NCBI GenBank assembly: GCA_965223165.1
Contig: CBDCVQ010000019.1
Span: 124,001-188,000, forward strand
DNA length: 64,000 bases
Direction: 5' to 3'
Origin: JABDMH01 sp965223165
Lineage (GTDB): Bacteria > Bacteroidota > Bacteroidia > Chitinophagales > Saprospiraceae
Made by a program: the position numbers and the translations under genes. Shown in pieces: positions 8,593 through 18,485 of this stretch. Every line of letters starts with the position of its first letter. Within the stretch, counting starts at the first letter, position 1. Below the pieces are notes generated by a model, which was given only the letters and a program-made list of their open reading frames with translations, was not told where the DNA came from and ran no database searches.

Positions 8593-10184
8593 GGGGGGGG
8601 GAAATGACTGCACCTCCCGATGCCTACTCGAAAAAATCGACAAACATTTCGAACTTTTGCTACATGCCGCTGGGCCGCTTTGGAATGGCTTTTGGAGTCT
8701 CTACTAGTCGTTGGGATTTGTAGCCTCCCTACCAACATAATCACAGGCAAAACCATCACGGACTGGATCTGGAGATCCTGGTAAAGATTTAGAAATTGAT
8801 TTTGTGTGTTTCCGGGGTGGTTCAACCATCAGGTAGAGCCCCCCGCTTTTTGTCCCGTCTAGAATCATGGCCTTAGCGACCGTAGTACCGATCAAAACTC
8901 TACATGGCTTCTTGGGCTTGGAGGGCCCATTTTCTTGTCATGTCTACATAGTAGCGGTGCTGAGTAGATCTCGCTCTGAGATCGCCTCAGTGCCCACTCC
9001 AATTTCGGTCTAGTATGATCGCTAGTCAGACAACAAACGGCGCACTACTAAGCTACCGTTCATGAGAGTGCCTTGCGGAGAGCAGTACAGCTGCCCTATG
9101 TCGGAAGCTAGTCTCGAGCCTATCCACGCTCAAATACCACTAAATTCCACCGGCTAGGTCGCCCTATAGATGGCCCTAGTAGTAGAGATTCGCATTAAAT
9201 CTTGTGGTCAATTCTAACGTCTTTGGCCCGCATACATTCCGACATCAACAAATAACTAGATTGGACGACCCGTGTCGCCCATGCACCGGAATGGTCAATA
9301 ATTAGGATGACGAGCTGTCGTCTCACGAGTTGCCTGGCAGTGGTGATCCACCAATGTATGGGCGGCGATCCAGGTCACAAAAAGGCGTGGTTTGCCGTAC
9401 ACATGTCCACAGCAAAGTACCCATGACAATGACGCATCCCGGTTGACCATGGACCAGTGCTTAGCCGTACTGACTAGGGTTGTCGCTAAGCTGACCACAG
9501 ACAGCCGTTTTCAAAGTCCTGATCAAACCGAGTATATTCAAAAATTGCATGTCCATGTAACCGCACATTAGCGCCGTTTCTCCACCACATATCTGCGCCA
9601 GGATTAGTAGAAAGTGCGAGTATATAATCACCCCAATAACTACACCAGTATCATAAGATTACTACAGTTGGTGGAACTCTCTTAATCTAATTTTGACATT
9701 AGTTTGAACCCGGTCAAGGAAAAGAAATTGCCTAAAGGGGCAGGAAAGCCGGACACTTATGAACGGGCCTTTTGGCGTGATGATACAACTGCCCTCCCCT
9801 AGGCAGTAGACTGAGGGCTGCATTTGCATCGGGCTGCGATGCAGTCCTCCTTCGATCTATCGAGTGGCAGATGATCTGTCCTCGGGGTCTGGCAGTTTTT
9901 TCAAGAAATCACATGTTGGGCCCAACAATTTATTTTCGTGCCGATTGCGCGATTGAAATTTTGTCCAAAATGACGCCCACAGGATTACTACAAGTCGTTT
10001 GACCACTGTACGAGATACCGGTCTGAGGGCCGCCGCAAAGATGAGTTAGATGCTTCATCTTATTGCGAAAAAAAGAATATATTGATTGCAGGGAGTCCCC
10101 AAAAGACCTGCCATAGCCCATCGCTTCATACCCTGAAGAACTAAGATTCATTGAAGTCTTAATTAAAAATCTTAACGTACACAA

Positions 10185-10820
10185 ATGAAATCTTTTGCGA
10201 CTGCAGATGACCACTCTATCGTTCGACATGGATTAAAGCTTTTGCTAAAAAGCAACTTCTCTCCATGTCAGGTTTTTGAGTCGGTCGACGGGGACAGTAC
10301 TATCAAATTAGTGCAAGAAAAACCCCTTGACCTCCTCATTCTCGACGTCAATTTACCGGACTCCGAACCGCTAACCTTAGTCGATTTTTTGCATCGGAGG
10401 CACCCAGATCTCAAGATCCTGATTTTCTCAATGCTGCCGGAAGATACTTTTGGCAAGCGATTTATCAACTTGGGTGCGCGCGGCTTTATCAATAAACAGT
10501 CCGACGACAAAATTATCGTGCAAGCTGTGTCCAAAGTTTTGGAAGGGCAGATATTCTTGACCGAGCACCTGCGAAATAAATTGGTGCAAGTCGCATTGGA
10601 CGGAAAACAGTTCAATATTTTTGAAAGTCTTTCTGACCGTGAAATGGAAGTCATGCTACTTCTAGTGAAAGGAACCTCACAGAAAGAGATTTCTCAGCTC
10701 CTAAATCTCCATAGCTCAACCATCGGCACCTATAAGTCCCGGATCATGGAAAAACTGAATGTACATAACCTGATCGAACTTAAGGAACTGATATTTGCCT
10801 ACGGTATCGACATGCACTAG
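10185..10820 (+). CDS. NarL/LuxR-family response regulator
   Basis: A 211-residue two-domain response regulator. The receiver domain (about 1-120) has the acidic pocket Asp8-Asp9, phospho-acceptor Asp54 in LLILDVNLPDS, a Ser at 82 and Lys104 in GFINKQ. The C-terminal LuxR-type helix-turn-helix (about 145-205) carries LSDREMEVMLLLVKGTSQKE and the recognition helix SSTIGTYKSRIMEKLNV. The length is typical. It should activate or repress genes after phosphorylation by a histidine kinase. No kinase is in the window, so it is either an orphan or partnered elsewhere. It is a single gene after a long non-coding stretch, and I see no clear -7/-33 promoter. Confidence 0.93.
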   Translation: MKSFATADDHSIVRHGLKLLLKSNFSPCQVFESVDGDSTIKLVQEKPLDLLILDVNLPDSEPLTLVDFLHRRHPDLKILIFSMLPEDTFGKRFINLGARGFINKQSDDKIIVQAVSKVLEGQIFLTEHLRNKLVQVALDGKQFNIFESLSDREMEVMLLLVKGTSQKEISQLLNLHSSTIGTYKSRIMEKLNVHNLIELKELIFAYGIDMH

Positions 10821-11278
10821 ATAGACCGCGTAGGTCCGCAGCCTGCCGGTGATCCCCAGAAAATCAAGAAACCATCTCCAACGCTCCCCTGCACCCCATT
10901 TTTTTTACTGCTCCAGTAGCTGAAATAACCCCTCGCGCCTAGCATTGGCCTACATGCAAGGTCGATCACCTTGCATCTTCAGGATATAGCAATCCCCTGT
11001 TTTCTCGCCAATCAGATGGAAATCTTGGTAGCCGGCGGGAGGAGACTCTGCAGCAATGGTTTTAATTCCTCTGCGGTGAGCTGGGCCTCCCGAAAAGTTG
11101 TATCAGCCACTTGGGAAATTCGATTCAGACATCTGGTAGGGCAAGGCGCCACACCAGGGAGCTCTTCATTGAGCCTCCAGGTACTGCACCCAGTGGAGAT
11201 GACTGGTACCGTCTTAGAAACAGGAAGGCCGTGACACCGGCAGACGACGTCGCAACCATTTGCGGCACTTTACTTTCG
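10821..11278. other. intergenic region, possible gene remnant on minus strand
   Basis: No complete gene is visible between the response regulator and the convergent oxidoreductase. One minus-strand frame (11012-11269) is open for 85 codons. Its last 35 residues look protein-like (VADTTFREAQLTAEELKPLL and what follows), but it has no usable start codon and no family match that I recognise. It may be the decayed end of a gene. Confidence 0.35.
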
Positions 11279-12355
11279 CTACAAAGTCACCCGTTGACCG
11301 AGCGCGGCGCTCCTGTAGATCGCCTCGACGATCCGAATATCGCGCATGCCTTCCTCACCCGGCACGATCATGGCCCGATCCTCCTTGATGGATAGCGAAT
11401 CGTCATCCATTTGTTTAGCCTGCTGATTGAGTGGGCTGGGCGACAAGACGATGCCATCACTGGTTCTGCCCTTGACCCCTGAGTAGGATTGGAAAGGTTT
11501 CAGCTCATACCAGCCGTTGGCACAGTCGACCCGAAGGTGATTCATGCTTTCGCCCAGGCTAGTCTTGCAGTTGGCGATTGCTCCCGAGGGAAACTCCAAC
11601 CGGAAAGTAGTGGTTTCGTCCACCTCGTGATAGATTTCGGGTCGGGTGGTGCTGTGGGAGGCAGTCACCGCCGTGGGTTCCTCACCTGCCGCATACCTTG
11701 CTCCATTCAGAGAGTAGACCCCCATATCGTACATGGCTCCGCCACCCAGGGCTTTGTTCTGCTTCCAGTGATTGGACCTGCCGTCGCGATACCCAGCCTC
11801 CGCTTTGATCTCTTCAATCTTGCCGTATGGCTTTTCCTTGGCGTATTTCATGATCGTTTGGGTATTTTTCTCGTGCTGCATCCGATAGCCAATCGCCAGC
11901 TTGACCCCATTGGCGCTCGCAGCCTTAATCATGGCCAGACATTCCGCTTCCGTCTTGGCCATGGGCTTCTCGCACCATACGTGTTTGCCTGCCTCCGCCG
12001 CTTTAATGGCATACTCCGCGTGTAGGCCGGTGGGCAGCACAATGTAGACCACATCGATGTCATCATTGCTGGCCACATCCCCCATCGTCTGATAGTTGTA
12101 CACGTTTTGATCCTTGATCCCATATCTCTCCTGCCATACGGGAATCTTCTCCGGGCTGCCGGTCACGATCCCCGCCAAATGACATTCCTTGGTCTTTTGG
12201 AGGGCCGGTGCCAGGATATCGGTGCTGTAGTAGCCCAGGCCTACAAGTGCTACCCCCAGCGACTTCGATTGATGCCTCAGTAGGGTGCGCGGAAAAACCG
12301 CAGGAACCGTAGCGACTATCCCTGCTTGCCGAAGAAACTTACGCCTAGTAACCAT
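11279..12355 (-). CDS. Gfo/Idh/MocA-family oxidoreductase, probable Tat-exported
   Basis: A 358-residue NAD(P)-dependent oxidoreductase. It begins with a twin-arginine-like signal (TRRKFLRQAGIVA), which suggests export to the periplasm as for glucose-fructose oxidoreductase and many Bacteroidota relatives. The Rossmann motif VGLGYYS lies at 38-44, and the conserved EKP motif at 129-131 (CEKPMAKT) contributes the catalytic/cofactor Lys. The C-terminal beta-sheet domain starts near GYRMQHEKN and contains GGGAMYDMGVYSLNGARY. Members oxidise or rearrange sugars and inositols. It is downstream of the amine oxidase and M20D genes on the same strand, separated by about 290 bases that hold a gene remnant. 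The substrate is unknown. Confidence 0.9.
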   Translation of the reverse strand: MVTRRKFLRQAGIVATVPAVFPRTLLRHQSKSLGVALVGLGYYSTDILAPALQKTKECHLAGIVTGSPEKIPVWQERYGIKDQNVYNYQTMGDVASNDDIDVVYIVLPTGLHAEYAIKAAEAGKHVWCEKPMAKTEAECLAMIKAASANGVKLAIGYRMQHEKNTQTIMKYAKEKPYGKIEEIKAEAGYRDGRSNHWKQNKALGGGAMYDMGVYSLNGARYAAGEEPTAVTASHSTTRPEIYHEVDETTTFRLEFPSGAIANCKTSLGESMNHLRVDCANGWYELKPFQSYSGVKGRTSDGIVLSPSPLNQQAKQMDDDSLSIKEDRAMIVPGEEGMRDIRIVEAIYRSAALGQRVTL

Positions 12356-12506
12356 CTCTTTAAATTTTTTCAGTGATTAGTAAAGGAAAAACCGTCGAGG
12401 CACGCTCAAGATCTTAAAATTAGATCAATCAATGGAGATACACCAGCGGCGTGCGGTTGATATCTCGCGTAGTTGGGGATCAAGTTGTTTCGCGTCCCGG
12501 GATTTA

Positions 12507-12596
12507 TCACCGGATAGGAAGCTTAATGGTAGAAGCTGTCAAATGGTTGCGCATCACGTTGTATAGTCCCAGACCGCCCAGCCCAGTATTTTGCAC
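12507..12596 (-). pseudogene. short gene remnant (C-terminal fragment)
   Basis: Within the 290-base gap between the oxidoreductase and the amine oxidase, a minus-strand frame from a GTG encodes 29 residues of protein-like character (GLGGLGLYNVMRN, then STIKLPIR and a TGA). A stop lies two codons upstream of the GTG, so nothing longer is intact. I do not recognise the parent family. The rest of the gap (12356-12506 and 12597-12648) shows nothing clear. Confidence 0.25.
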
Positions 12597-12648
12597 GGCT
12601 CAGGACCTGCGGACTGCTCTTGTGGGGTGGCCTAATGCCTTTAAAGGG

Positions 12649-13809
12649 TCACGACGGTGATGCCAGGCGATTCATCCGCAAGAACTCAATCGGCCATGCG
12701 GTGCGACCGTCAAGCGCGAGATCCGACAAGACCTCGCCGATGAAGGGCACAAACTTAAACCCGTGGCCACTGAATCCCGCAGCAATGATCACTTTGTTGT
12801 CATAGCCCGGCAAACAATCGATGACAAAATGCTCGTCATCACTATAGGTATACAGACATGACCGACTGGAGAGCACCCGCTCAATCCGACCCGCCATACA
12901 TTTGTCCATGAACCGGATCACACTCGCATAGTCCGCCTCAGCCGTGTCGCGATGACCTAGGTCAGGATCAAACTCCCGGGCAGGCATATGGTGAGCGATC
13001 TTCAGACCTACCGGACCATCGGCCACCCTGGTCGGTACCATCGGAAACCCATAAAAGATACCCTCGGTCTCATGATCTTGCCACAGCCAACAAGGAAAAC
13101 GATCCAACTCAAAGGCATCCCATCGTTTAGGTTGCACCCAGGCCAGTGTCTGTCGGGTCACCTTGAGGGGTAGCGAAACCAGGTTTTTCGTCCAAGCACC
13201 GGCGGCAAATACCACTCGATTTGCTCGAAACTGACCCTCTTTGGTGTCCAACACGACTCCATCGCCATCTTCTTTCCAGGTCAAAAGTGCCGTGTTCGTG
13301 CGAATGTCCGCGCCCAACTGCAAGGCCAGACTATAGTAGGTCGCGATCGCGCGCTCTGACAGCACAAATCCACCAGCTGGTTCCAGGATCATCTCGTAGC
13401 CGTCTGGAATGTCAAAACCCTCGTACTGTTCCATAGCCTCCCTGCAGGTATGTGCGTGCAGGGTAACTTCATGGGGAGATCCCGACGTCCGTACTCCCTG
13501 TAGCATGGAATCTTGGGGCCGGCCATAGTATCGCAGGCCCGTCTGAAACAACAACTTTGCTCCCGACGCCTGTTCGAGCCCTCGCCACTTCTCATAGGCC
13601 CGGAACAAGAGCGGTACATAATCGATCTGCTCGAAATAGGCCTGGCGAATCAGGCGGCTTTGCCCGCCATGGGATCCCATGGCATGCGGTATGTCAAACT
13701 GCTCCAGTCCCAGCACGCGGGCGCCACGCTTAGCCAGTTCGTAGCAGGTGGCCGACCCCATCGACCCTACGCCAATCACGGCCACATCGTAGGAAGGAAC
13801 TTCTCTCAC
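12649..13809 (-). CDS. FAD-dependent N-methyl-L-tryptophan/sarcosine oxidase-like enzyme
   Basis: A 386-residue flavoprotein of the MSOX/MTOX family, which oxidatively demethylates secondary amino acids and yields formaldehyde and hydrogen peroxide. The FAD-binding GVGSMG lies at 13-18. SHGGQSRLIR at 46-55 corresponds to the active-site His/Arg region. Lys270 (GLKIAHH) sits where MSOX has its oxygen-activating Lys. Cys318 in SCLYTYSDDEHF matches the Cys that covalently binds FAD. The length equals that of characterised enzymes. Translation starts at a GTG (13809), 10 bases after the M20D stop, so the two are probably co-transcribed. Whether sarcosine, N-methyltryptophan or another N-methyl amino acid is the substrate cannot be decided. 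Confidence 0.9.
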   Translation of the reverse strand: MREVPSYDVAVIGVGSMGSATCYELAKRGARVLGLEQFDIPHAMGSHGGQSRLIRQAYFEQIDYVPLLFRAYEKWRGLEQASGAKLLFQTGLRYYGRPQDSMLQGVRTSGSPHEVTLHAHTCREAMEQYEGFDIPDGYEMILEPAGGFVLSERAIATYYSLALQLGADIRTNTALLTWKEDGDGVVLDTKEGQFRANRVVFAAGAWTKNLVSLPLKVTRQTLAWVQPKRWDAFELDRFPCWLWQDHETEGIFYGFPMVPTRVADGPVGLKIAHHMPAREFDPDLGHRDTAEADYASVIRFMDKCMAGRIERVLSSRSCLYTYSDDEHFVIDCLPGYDNKVIIAAGFSGHGFKFVPFIGEVLSDLALDGRTAWPIEFLRMNRLASPS

Positions 13810-13819
13810 AGCCTACATA

Positions 13820-15271
13820 TTACTTTCGGTAATCCAGCGGGGGCTCTCGATCTCCCACCAGCGACTCGTATGTGAAATCTGCACCCCTGCGTTCAAGTAG
13901 CTCGGCTTCGGCCTTTTCCAGCAAGGAGGGGTTTTGAAACAGATGAATGGCTGATAGGGTCAAGGTCTTGGCTGCCACCATCATGCCCTTGCGCCCAATG
14001 CTCATGCCACCCGCTGCCACCGCCTGCCAGCTGTGAGCGGAGGTACCAGGTACCCATGTGGCGGCTCTCATGCCCGTGGTCGGTACCACCCAGCTGATAT
14101 CACCCACATCGGTGGATCCGCGTCCCCCCCGGGCCTGCACCCGAAAGGGCTGGATCTTGGAGGCGTCGGAGGGATCAAAGTCGCCTCCCTTAAAAGATTT
14201 GATGATCTCTGTGGCAAACTGTCGTTCTGCATCGTCATAGGAGACGCCGCCCACCAAGTTCAACTGTTCGTGCATTACCCTGGCTAGGGTTTCGTTGGGC
14301 AACTTATTGAAGTAGCCGGTCTCCAGCTCATAGGTCATCGTGGTCTCGGTACCCATCGTGGCTCCCTCGGCCGCCTTGATCACCCGCTGCAAAATTTCCT
14401 TGGTGATGCGCATATCCGGGTTTCGGATGATATAGGATACAGACGCACTGGCCGGAACCACGTTGGCAGCTCCCCCGCCATCTTGTATGGTGTAATGAAT
14501 CCGACTGTCACTGGGCACATGCTCTCGCATCAGGTTGACCATATAGTTGAGCGCCTCCACCCCGTCCAGTGCAGAACGTCCTCGCTCGGGAGCAGCCGCG
14601 GCATGGGAGGCGTATCCCGAAAACTCAAAGTTGACACTCACGGCGGCCAAGCTAGAGCCCGCCTCCGCCGTGTTCGTGCTGGCAGGGTGCCAAGAAAGTA
14701 CCCCATCGACGTCATCGAACAGACCTGCTCGCACCATATAGATCTTACCACCTCCTCCTTCCTCGGCGGGGGTGCCGTATAAGCGGATCGTCCCTACCGT
14801 CCCCGATGTCTCCAGCCACTGCTTGACGGCGATCGCCGCTGCCACGGAGCCCACTCCGAAGAGATGGTGCCCACAGGCATGACCACTGCCTCCTTCCTTT
14901 CTCGGTAAGGGATAAGGCACCGCCTCCTGCGACATCTTGGGCAGCGCATCATACTCCGCTAGCGTGGCTATGATGGGCGCACCGTTGCCCCAACTGGCCA
15001 CAAAAGCAGTCGGCATCCCGGCCACACCCCATGTGATCTCAAACCCTTCTGCCGCCAACGGACGGGCGAGCAGCTTTACACTTTCATCCTCCAAGAAGCC
15101 CAGCTCGGCCAGATCCCAGATCCGGTGGGCAATCTCTCCATAATGCATCGCTTTGTCCTCAAGACGTCCAAGCACCGCAGTGCGTTCTTTCTCACGCAAC
15201 TGATGTTGTCCATAGACCGGTGAGACTACGAGGCCGAGTAGGCAAATGATCAGTGCTTGTCTTCTGGCCAT
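13820..15271 (-). CDS. secreted M20D amidohydrolase (AbgB-like)
   Basis: A 483-residue metallo-amidohydrolase of peptidase family M20, subfamily D. This group includes p-aminobenzoyl-glutamate hydrolase subunit B and N-acyl amino acid deacylases. A signal peptide (about 1-21, ending YGQ) suggests export. Metal-site motifs are SGHACGHH (129-136) and TPAEEGGGGK (167-176, with Glu170/171). The dimerisation/lid insert lies in the middle (FSGYASHAAAAPERGRSALD). It leads a minus-strand group with the flavin oxidase and the Gfo/Idh/MocA enzyme. Together they suggest release and oxidation of a modified amino acid or amide (inference). Confidence 0.9.
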   Translation of the reverse strand: MARRQALIICLLGLVVSPVYGQHQLREKERTAVLGRLEDKAMHYGEIAHRIWDLAELGFLEDESVKLLARPLAAEGFEITWGVAGMPTAFVASWGNGAPIIATLAEYDALPKMSQEAVPYPLPRKEGGSGHACGHHLFGVGSVAAAIAVKQWLETSGTVGTIRLYGTPAEEGGGGKIYMVRAGLFDDVDGVLSWHPASTNTAEAGSSLAAVSVNFEFSGYASHAAAAPERGRSALDGVEALNYMVNLMREHVPSDSRIHYTIQDGGGAANVVPASASVSYIIRNPDMRITKEILQRVIKAAEGATMGTETTMTYELETGYFNKLPNETLARVMHEQLNLVGGVSYDDAERQFATEIIKSFKGGDFDPSDASKIQPFRVQARGGRGSTDVGDISWVVPTTGMRAATWVPGTSAHSWQAVAAGGMSIGRKGMMVAAKTLTLSAIHLFQNPSLLEKAEAELLERRGADFTYESLVGDREPPLDYRK

Positions 15272-15386
15272 ATCAAACTTACTTTATCAAGATGAGGTCA
15301 ACCGGAGCCCTTGGCCCAGGTGACCGAAACACGATTATTACTATCTTTTCCTACAGCAACTCCAAGAACGCAATAAAAAGGTAAAA

Positions 15387-18300
15387 ATGAAAAAGCTCAT
15401 GCTCTTAGCGGCTCTCGCAGCCATGGTATGTCCCTGCCTGTCGGGGCAGGAAATCGAAGAAGAAATGAAGGCCCTGCAGTGGCGGGCGATCGGACCGGCC
15501 AATATGGGTGGTCGGGTGACCGACATCGACGGGATTCCGGGCGACCCCAGCACGTTTTATGTGTCGGGGGCTGACGGTGGCCTGTTTAAGACCACCAATG
15601 GCGGTGTCACCTTTACGTCGCTTTTCACCAAACAACGCACCTATTCTGTGGGAGCGCTGGCCATTGCTCCCTCCGATCACAATGTCCTCTGGTTGGGTAC
15701 GGGGGAAGGTGATCCGCGCAACAGTGTGGGTTACGGCGACGGGGTATATCGCTCCATTGATGCAGGACAGTCCTGGGAGCATCTCGGCCTGGAGGGTACC
15801 GAACGCATCAAAAAGATCATCGTCCACCCGGATGACCCGGATGTCGCCTGCGTATGCGCACTCGGCAGGGAATGGGGAGCAAATGAAGATCGGGGCGTAT
15901 TCAAGACGACGGACGGAGGGAAGAGCTGGGCCAAGGTGTTATACATCGACGAAGATACGGGGTGTTCAGATCTGGACATCGATCTCTCCAATCCACGCAT
16001 CCTCTATGCCGGTATGTGGACCTTTCGGCGTAAGCCCTGGCGATTTGACGGAGGAGGCCGGTCCACGGCGCTTTATCGGTCGAAGGACGGTGGAGACAGT
16101 TGGGAAAAGATCATGAAAGGATTACCCGAAGGCCCCATGTCTCGCATCGGGGTCGCGGTGGCACAAAGTCAGCCCACGACGGTATACTTGGTATCCGAAT
16201 TTCAAGAAGGTGGCACCTTCTGGCGATCGGATGACCGGGGCAATTCTTGGGAAAAAGTCAACGATGATCCCAATATCAACTTCCGCCCCTTCTACTACAG
16301 CGATATCCGTGTGGATCCCAACAATCATCAGATTATCTACTCGCTGTCCGGGCGACTCTACAAGTCCGTGGACGGTGGCAAGAACTTCGAATCTATTGCC
16401 CGCAATGTACATGGGGATCACCAGAGCTTCTGGATTGATCCCGCTAACTCCGACCGCTTGATCAGTGGAAGTGACGGTGGCTATCAGTTGTCTTTTGATC
16501 AAGGCACTACCTGGGACATTATTAATAATGTAGAACTGTCTCAGTTTTATCAGCTCGACGTGGATATGCTCGACCCCTACCATGTATATGGTGGTCTGCA
16601 GGATAATGGCTGCTGGACCGGGCCAAGCAATTCGCTCAATAGTGCCGGTATCTTAAAGAGGCATTGGAAGCGCCTCAGCTATGGCGATGGCTACTATGCC
16701 GTACCCATACCGGGCAGCGAACACGAGGTATATACCAACCTCCAGGGAGGGGTGCCCTTTCACGTGGACAGTCGCACCGGCATCGTGCGCAATATTCACC
16801 CCTACCCTAAGATCATTGGTTCGGCCGGCGATGCCATTGAGCATCACAAGTACCGCTTCAATTGGGATTCGCCCCTGCACATCTCTCCCCATGACGCCAA
16901 TACCGTCTACTTCGGAGGCAATGTGCTATTTCGCTCCAGAGATCGAGGCCACAGCTGGGAAGAGATCAGCCCTGACCTGACGACCAACGATAAGGAAAAG
17001 CAGAAGACTTCCGGCGGAGAGATCTACCAGGACAATACGGCTGCCGAATTTCATTGTAGCATCTTAAGCATATCCGAATCTCCCGTGGAGGCAGGTGTCA
17101 TCTGGGTCGGCACGGACGACGGCAATCTGCAGCTCACCCGTGATGGCGGTCAGAGCTGGTCGAATGTGGCCCCTCGGGTCACTGGCCTGCCGGCGTTTTC
17201 GTGGATCGCCAAGATCCACGCCTCCGAGCACGACGGCGGCACAGCCTTTGTGGCGGTGGACAATCATCGCAGCGACGACTTCACGCCGTATGCCTTTGTT
17301 ACCAGGGACTATGGTCGTAGCTGGCAAAAAATCGTGGAAGGACTGCCCGCAGACGACTATGTCAAGGTTATCCGCCAGCACCCGCATCGCCCGGCGCACC
17401 TCTTTCTGGGCATGGAGCACGGTGTCTACGGCTCCTTTGATGGCGGGGCGCATTGGCACCGGCTAAATAATAACCTCCCTCCTGTGTCCGTACGGGATCT
17501 TCGCATACATCCCCGCGAAAACGATCTGGTCGTCGGCACCCATGGCCGCGGGGTCTGGATACTGGACGATATCACTCCCCTGGAAGACCTGGTGACAGCC
17601 CGAAACCAACCGATGCACATCTCCAAGCCGCGCAGGGCCACCCGCTGGCACTTCTACAGCCAAATCGAAAATCTCGGATCCAGAACCTACCAAGCGGACA
17701 ATCCCGCTTATGGGACCTCCATCGACGTCTACCTGCGCGAGAAACCTTCCTCTGTCATAAAAATAGACATCCTTGACCCCCAGGGCGGCCTGGTCCGGGA
17801 ACTGGTGGACAGCAACGGCGTTGCCGGAATCAACCGAATCCAGTGGGATCTGGGCGGTCGTGCCGCGTCCAAGCTCCACCATCCCATCAGTGGGGGCTGG
17901 CGCAGCGGCGATTATCGGCCGTTGGTCCCGCCTGGCACCTACCAGGCCAAGGTGACTGCGGAGGGCAACGAGCAGGTCGTCTCGATCGAAGTGCGAGCCG
18001 ACCCCCGACTATCGCTCACCGCGGCTGACTATGACGCTCAGGCGCAAGCTCTGGCCACCCTGCGAAGCCTCTTGTCCCAAACCCACGAGCTGATCAACGA
18101 AACGGATGGCATCCTTAGCCAGATGACGGCTGCCAAAGACCGAGTACAAATGAAAGAAGATGCAAGCGATGCGCAGATCCTGGCCTTGCTCGACCAAGCA
18201 TGGGACAAAATCGAAGCGCTGCAGGATCAACTCCGTCGGCCACCCCCATCGATGAGCTATCGGCAAAAGCCCCGCCTGCGAGAGGAGATCCGATCCTTGA

Positions 18301-18485
18301 TGTTTGCGATTGGCGGTGCCCCGGCTGTGCCCACGCAATCGCAAGGCGCACGTGTGGTCCAGCTCCAGGAAGAAACCAGCGAAGCGGTGCGTACCCTAGA
18401 GCGCATCATCTCCAACGAGATCCAGATGCTCAATAGTCAGATCGGTACCCTACCGCCCATTGAGACCAGGCCGGTGAAACCGTGA
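15387..18485 (+). CDS. large secreted Asp-box (BNR/VPS10-like) beta-propeller protein
   Basis: A 1032-residue protein with a signal peptide (MKKLMLLAALAAMVCPCLSG). About eight Asp-box repeats of the SxDxGxxW type follow in the first 700 residues: SIDAGQSWE, TTDGGKSWA, SKDGGDSWE, SDDRGNSWE, SRDRGHSWE, TRDGGQSWS, TRDYGRSWQ and others. These form sortilin/VPS10-like beta-propellers. GTHGRGVWILDDI marks the end of the propeller. A roughly 300-residue C-terminal part with beta-sandwich and helical character follows, as in the proteins annotated glycosyl hydrolase or VPS10-domain in Bacteroidota. Enzymatic activity has not been generally shown for this family. It is divergent from the M20D gene, so a shared 115-base promoter region lies at 15272-15386. 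Confidence 0.85.
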   Translation: MKKLMLLAALAAMVCPCLSGQEIEEEMKALQWRAIGPANMGGRVTDIDGIPGDPSTFYVSGADGGLFKTTNGGVTFTSLFTKQRTYSVGALAIAPSDHNVLWLGTGEGDPRNSVGYGDGVYRSIDAGQSWEHLGLEGTERIKKIIVHPDDPDVACVCALGREWGANEDRGVFKTTDGGKSWAKVLYIDEDTGCSDLDIDLSNPRILYAGMWTFRRKPWRFDGGGRSTALYRSKDGGDSWEKIMKGLPEGPMSRIGVAVAQSQPTTVYLVSEFQEGGTFWRSDDRGNSWEKVNDDPNINFRPFYYSDIRVDPNNHQIIYSLSGRLYKSVDGGKNFESIARNVHGDHQSFWIDPANSDRLISGSDGGYQLSFDQGTTWDIINNVELSQFYQLDVDMLDPYHVYGGLQDNGCWTGPSNSLNSAGILKRHWKRLSYGDGYYAVPIPGSEHEVYTNLQGGVPFHVDSRTGIVRNIHPYPKIIGSAGDAIEHHKYRFNWDSPLHISPHDANTVYFGGNVLFRSRDRGHSWEEISPDLTTNDKEKQKTSGGEIYQDNTAAEFHCSILSISESPVEAGVIWVGTDDGNLQLTRDGGQSWSNVAPRVTGLPAFSWIAKIHASEHDGGTAFVAVDNHRSDDFTPYAFVTRDYGRSWQKIVEGLPADDYVKVIRQHPHRPAHLFLGMEHGVYGSFDGGAHWHRLNNNLPPVSVRDLRIHPRENDLVVGTHGRGVWILDDITPLEDLVTARNQPMHISKPRRATRWHFYSQIENLGSRTYQADNPAYGTSIDVYLREKPSSVIKIDILDPQGGLVRELVDSNGVAGINRIQWDLGGRAASKLHHPISGGWRSGDYRPLVPPGTYQAKVTAEGNEQVVSIEVRADPRLSLTAADYDAQAQALATLRSLLSQTHELINETDGILSQMTAAKDRVQMKEDASDAQILALLDQAWDKIEALQDQLRRPPPSMSYRQKPRLREEIRSLMFAIGGAPAVPTQSQGARVVQLQEETSEAVRTLERIISNEIQMLNSQIGTLPPIETRPVKP

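Larger units (their letters stand above)
7097..10184. other. 3.1 kb region with no supportable gene
   Basis: All frames here are short and broken by many stops, and no translation resembles a known family. The longest frames (8062-8340 plus, 9930-10229 minus) have no recognisable composition or start context. I found no tRNA, tmRNA, RNase P or SRP signature. It contains a perfect palindrome (7265-7278), an AT-rich hairpin (7861-7892) and one strong intrinsic terminator on the plus strand (8553-8592) followed by nine G. A -7-like TAATTTTG at 9688-9695 lacks a matching -33 element. Decayed genes, a long non-coding RNA or a long leader for the exopolysaccharide operon are all possible. Confidence 0.6.

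Noticed and set aside
9688..9695. TAATTTTG as a -7 promoter element in the gene-free region.
   Set aside because: There is no TTTG at 19-21 bases upstream and no gene or RNA structure directly downstream.
11012..11269. 85-codon minus-strand open frame with a protein-like C-terminus.
   Set aside because: It lacks a start codon in a plausible place and matches no family I know; at most a remnant, mentioned with the intergenic region.
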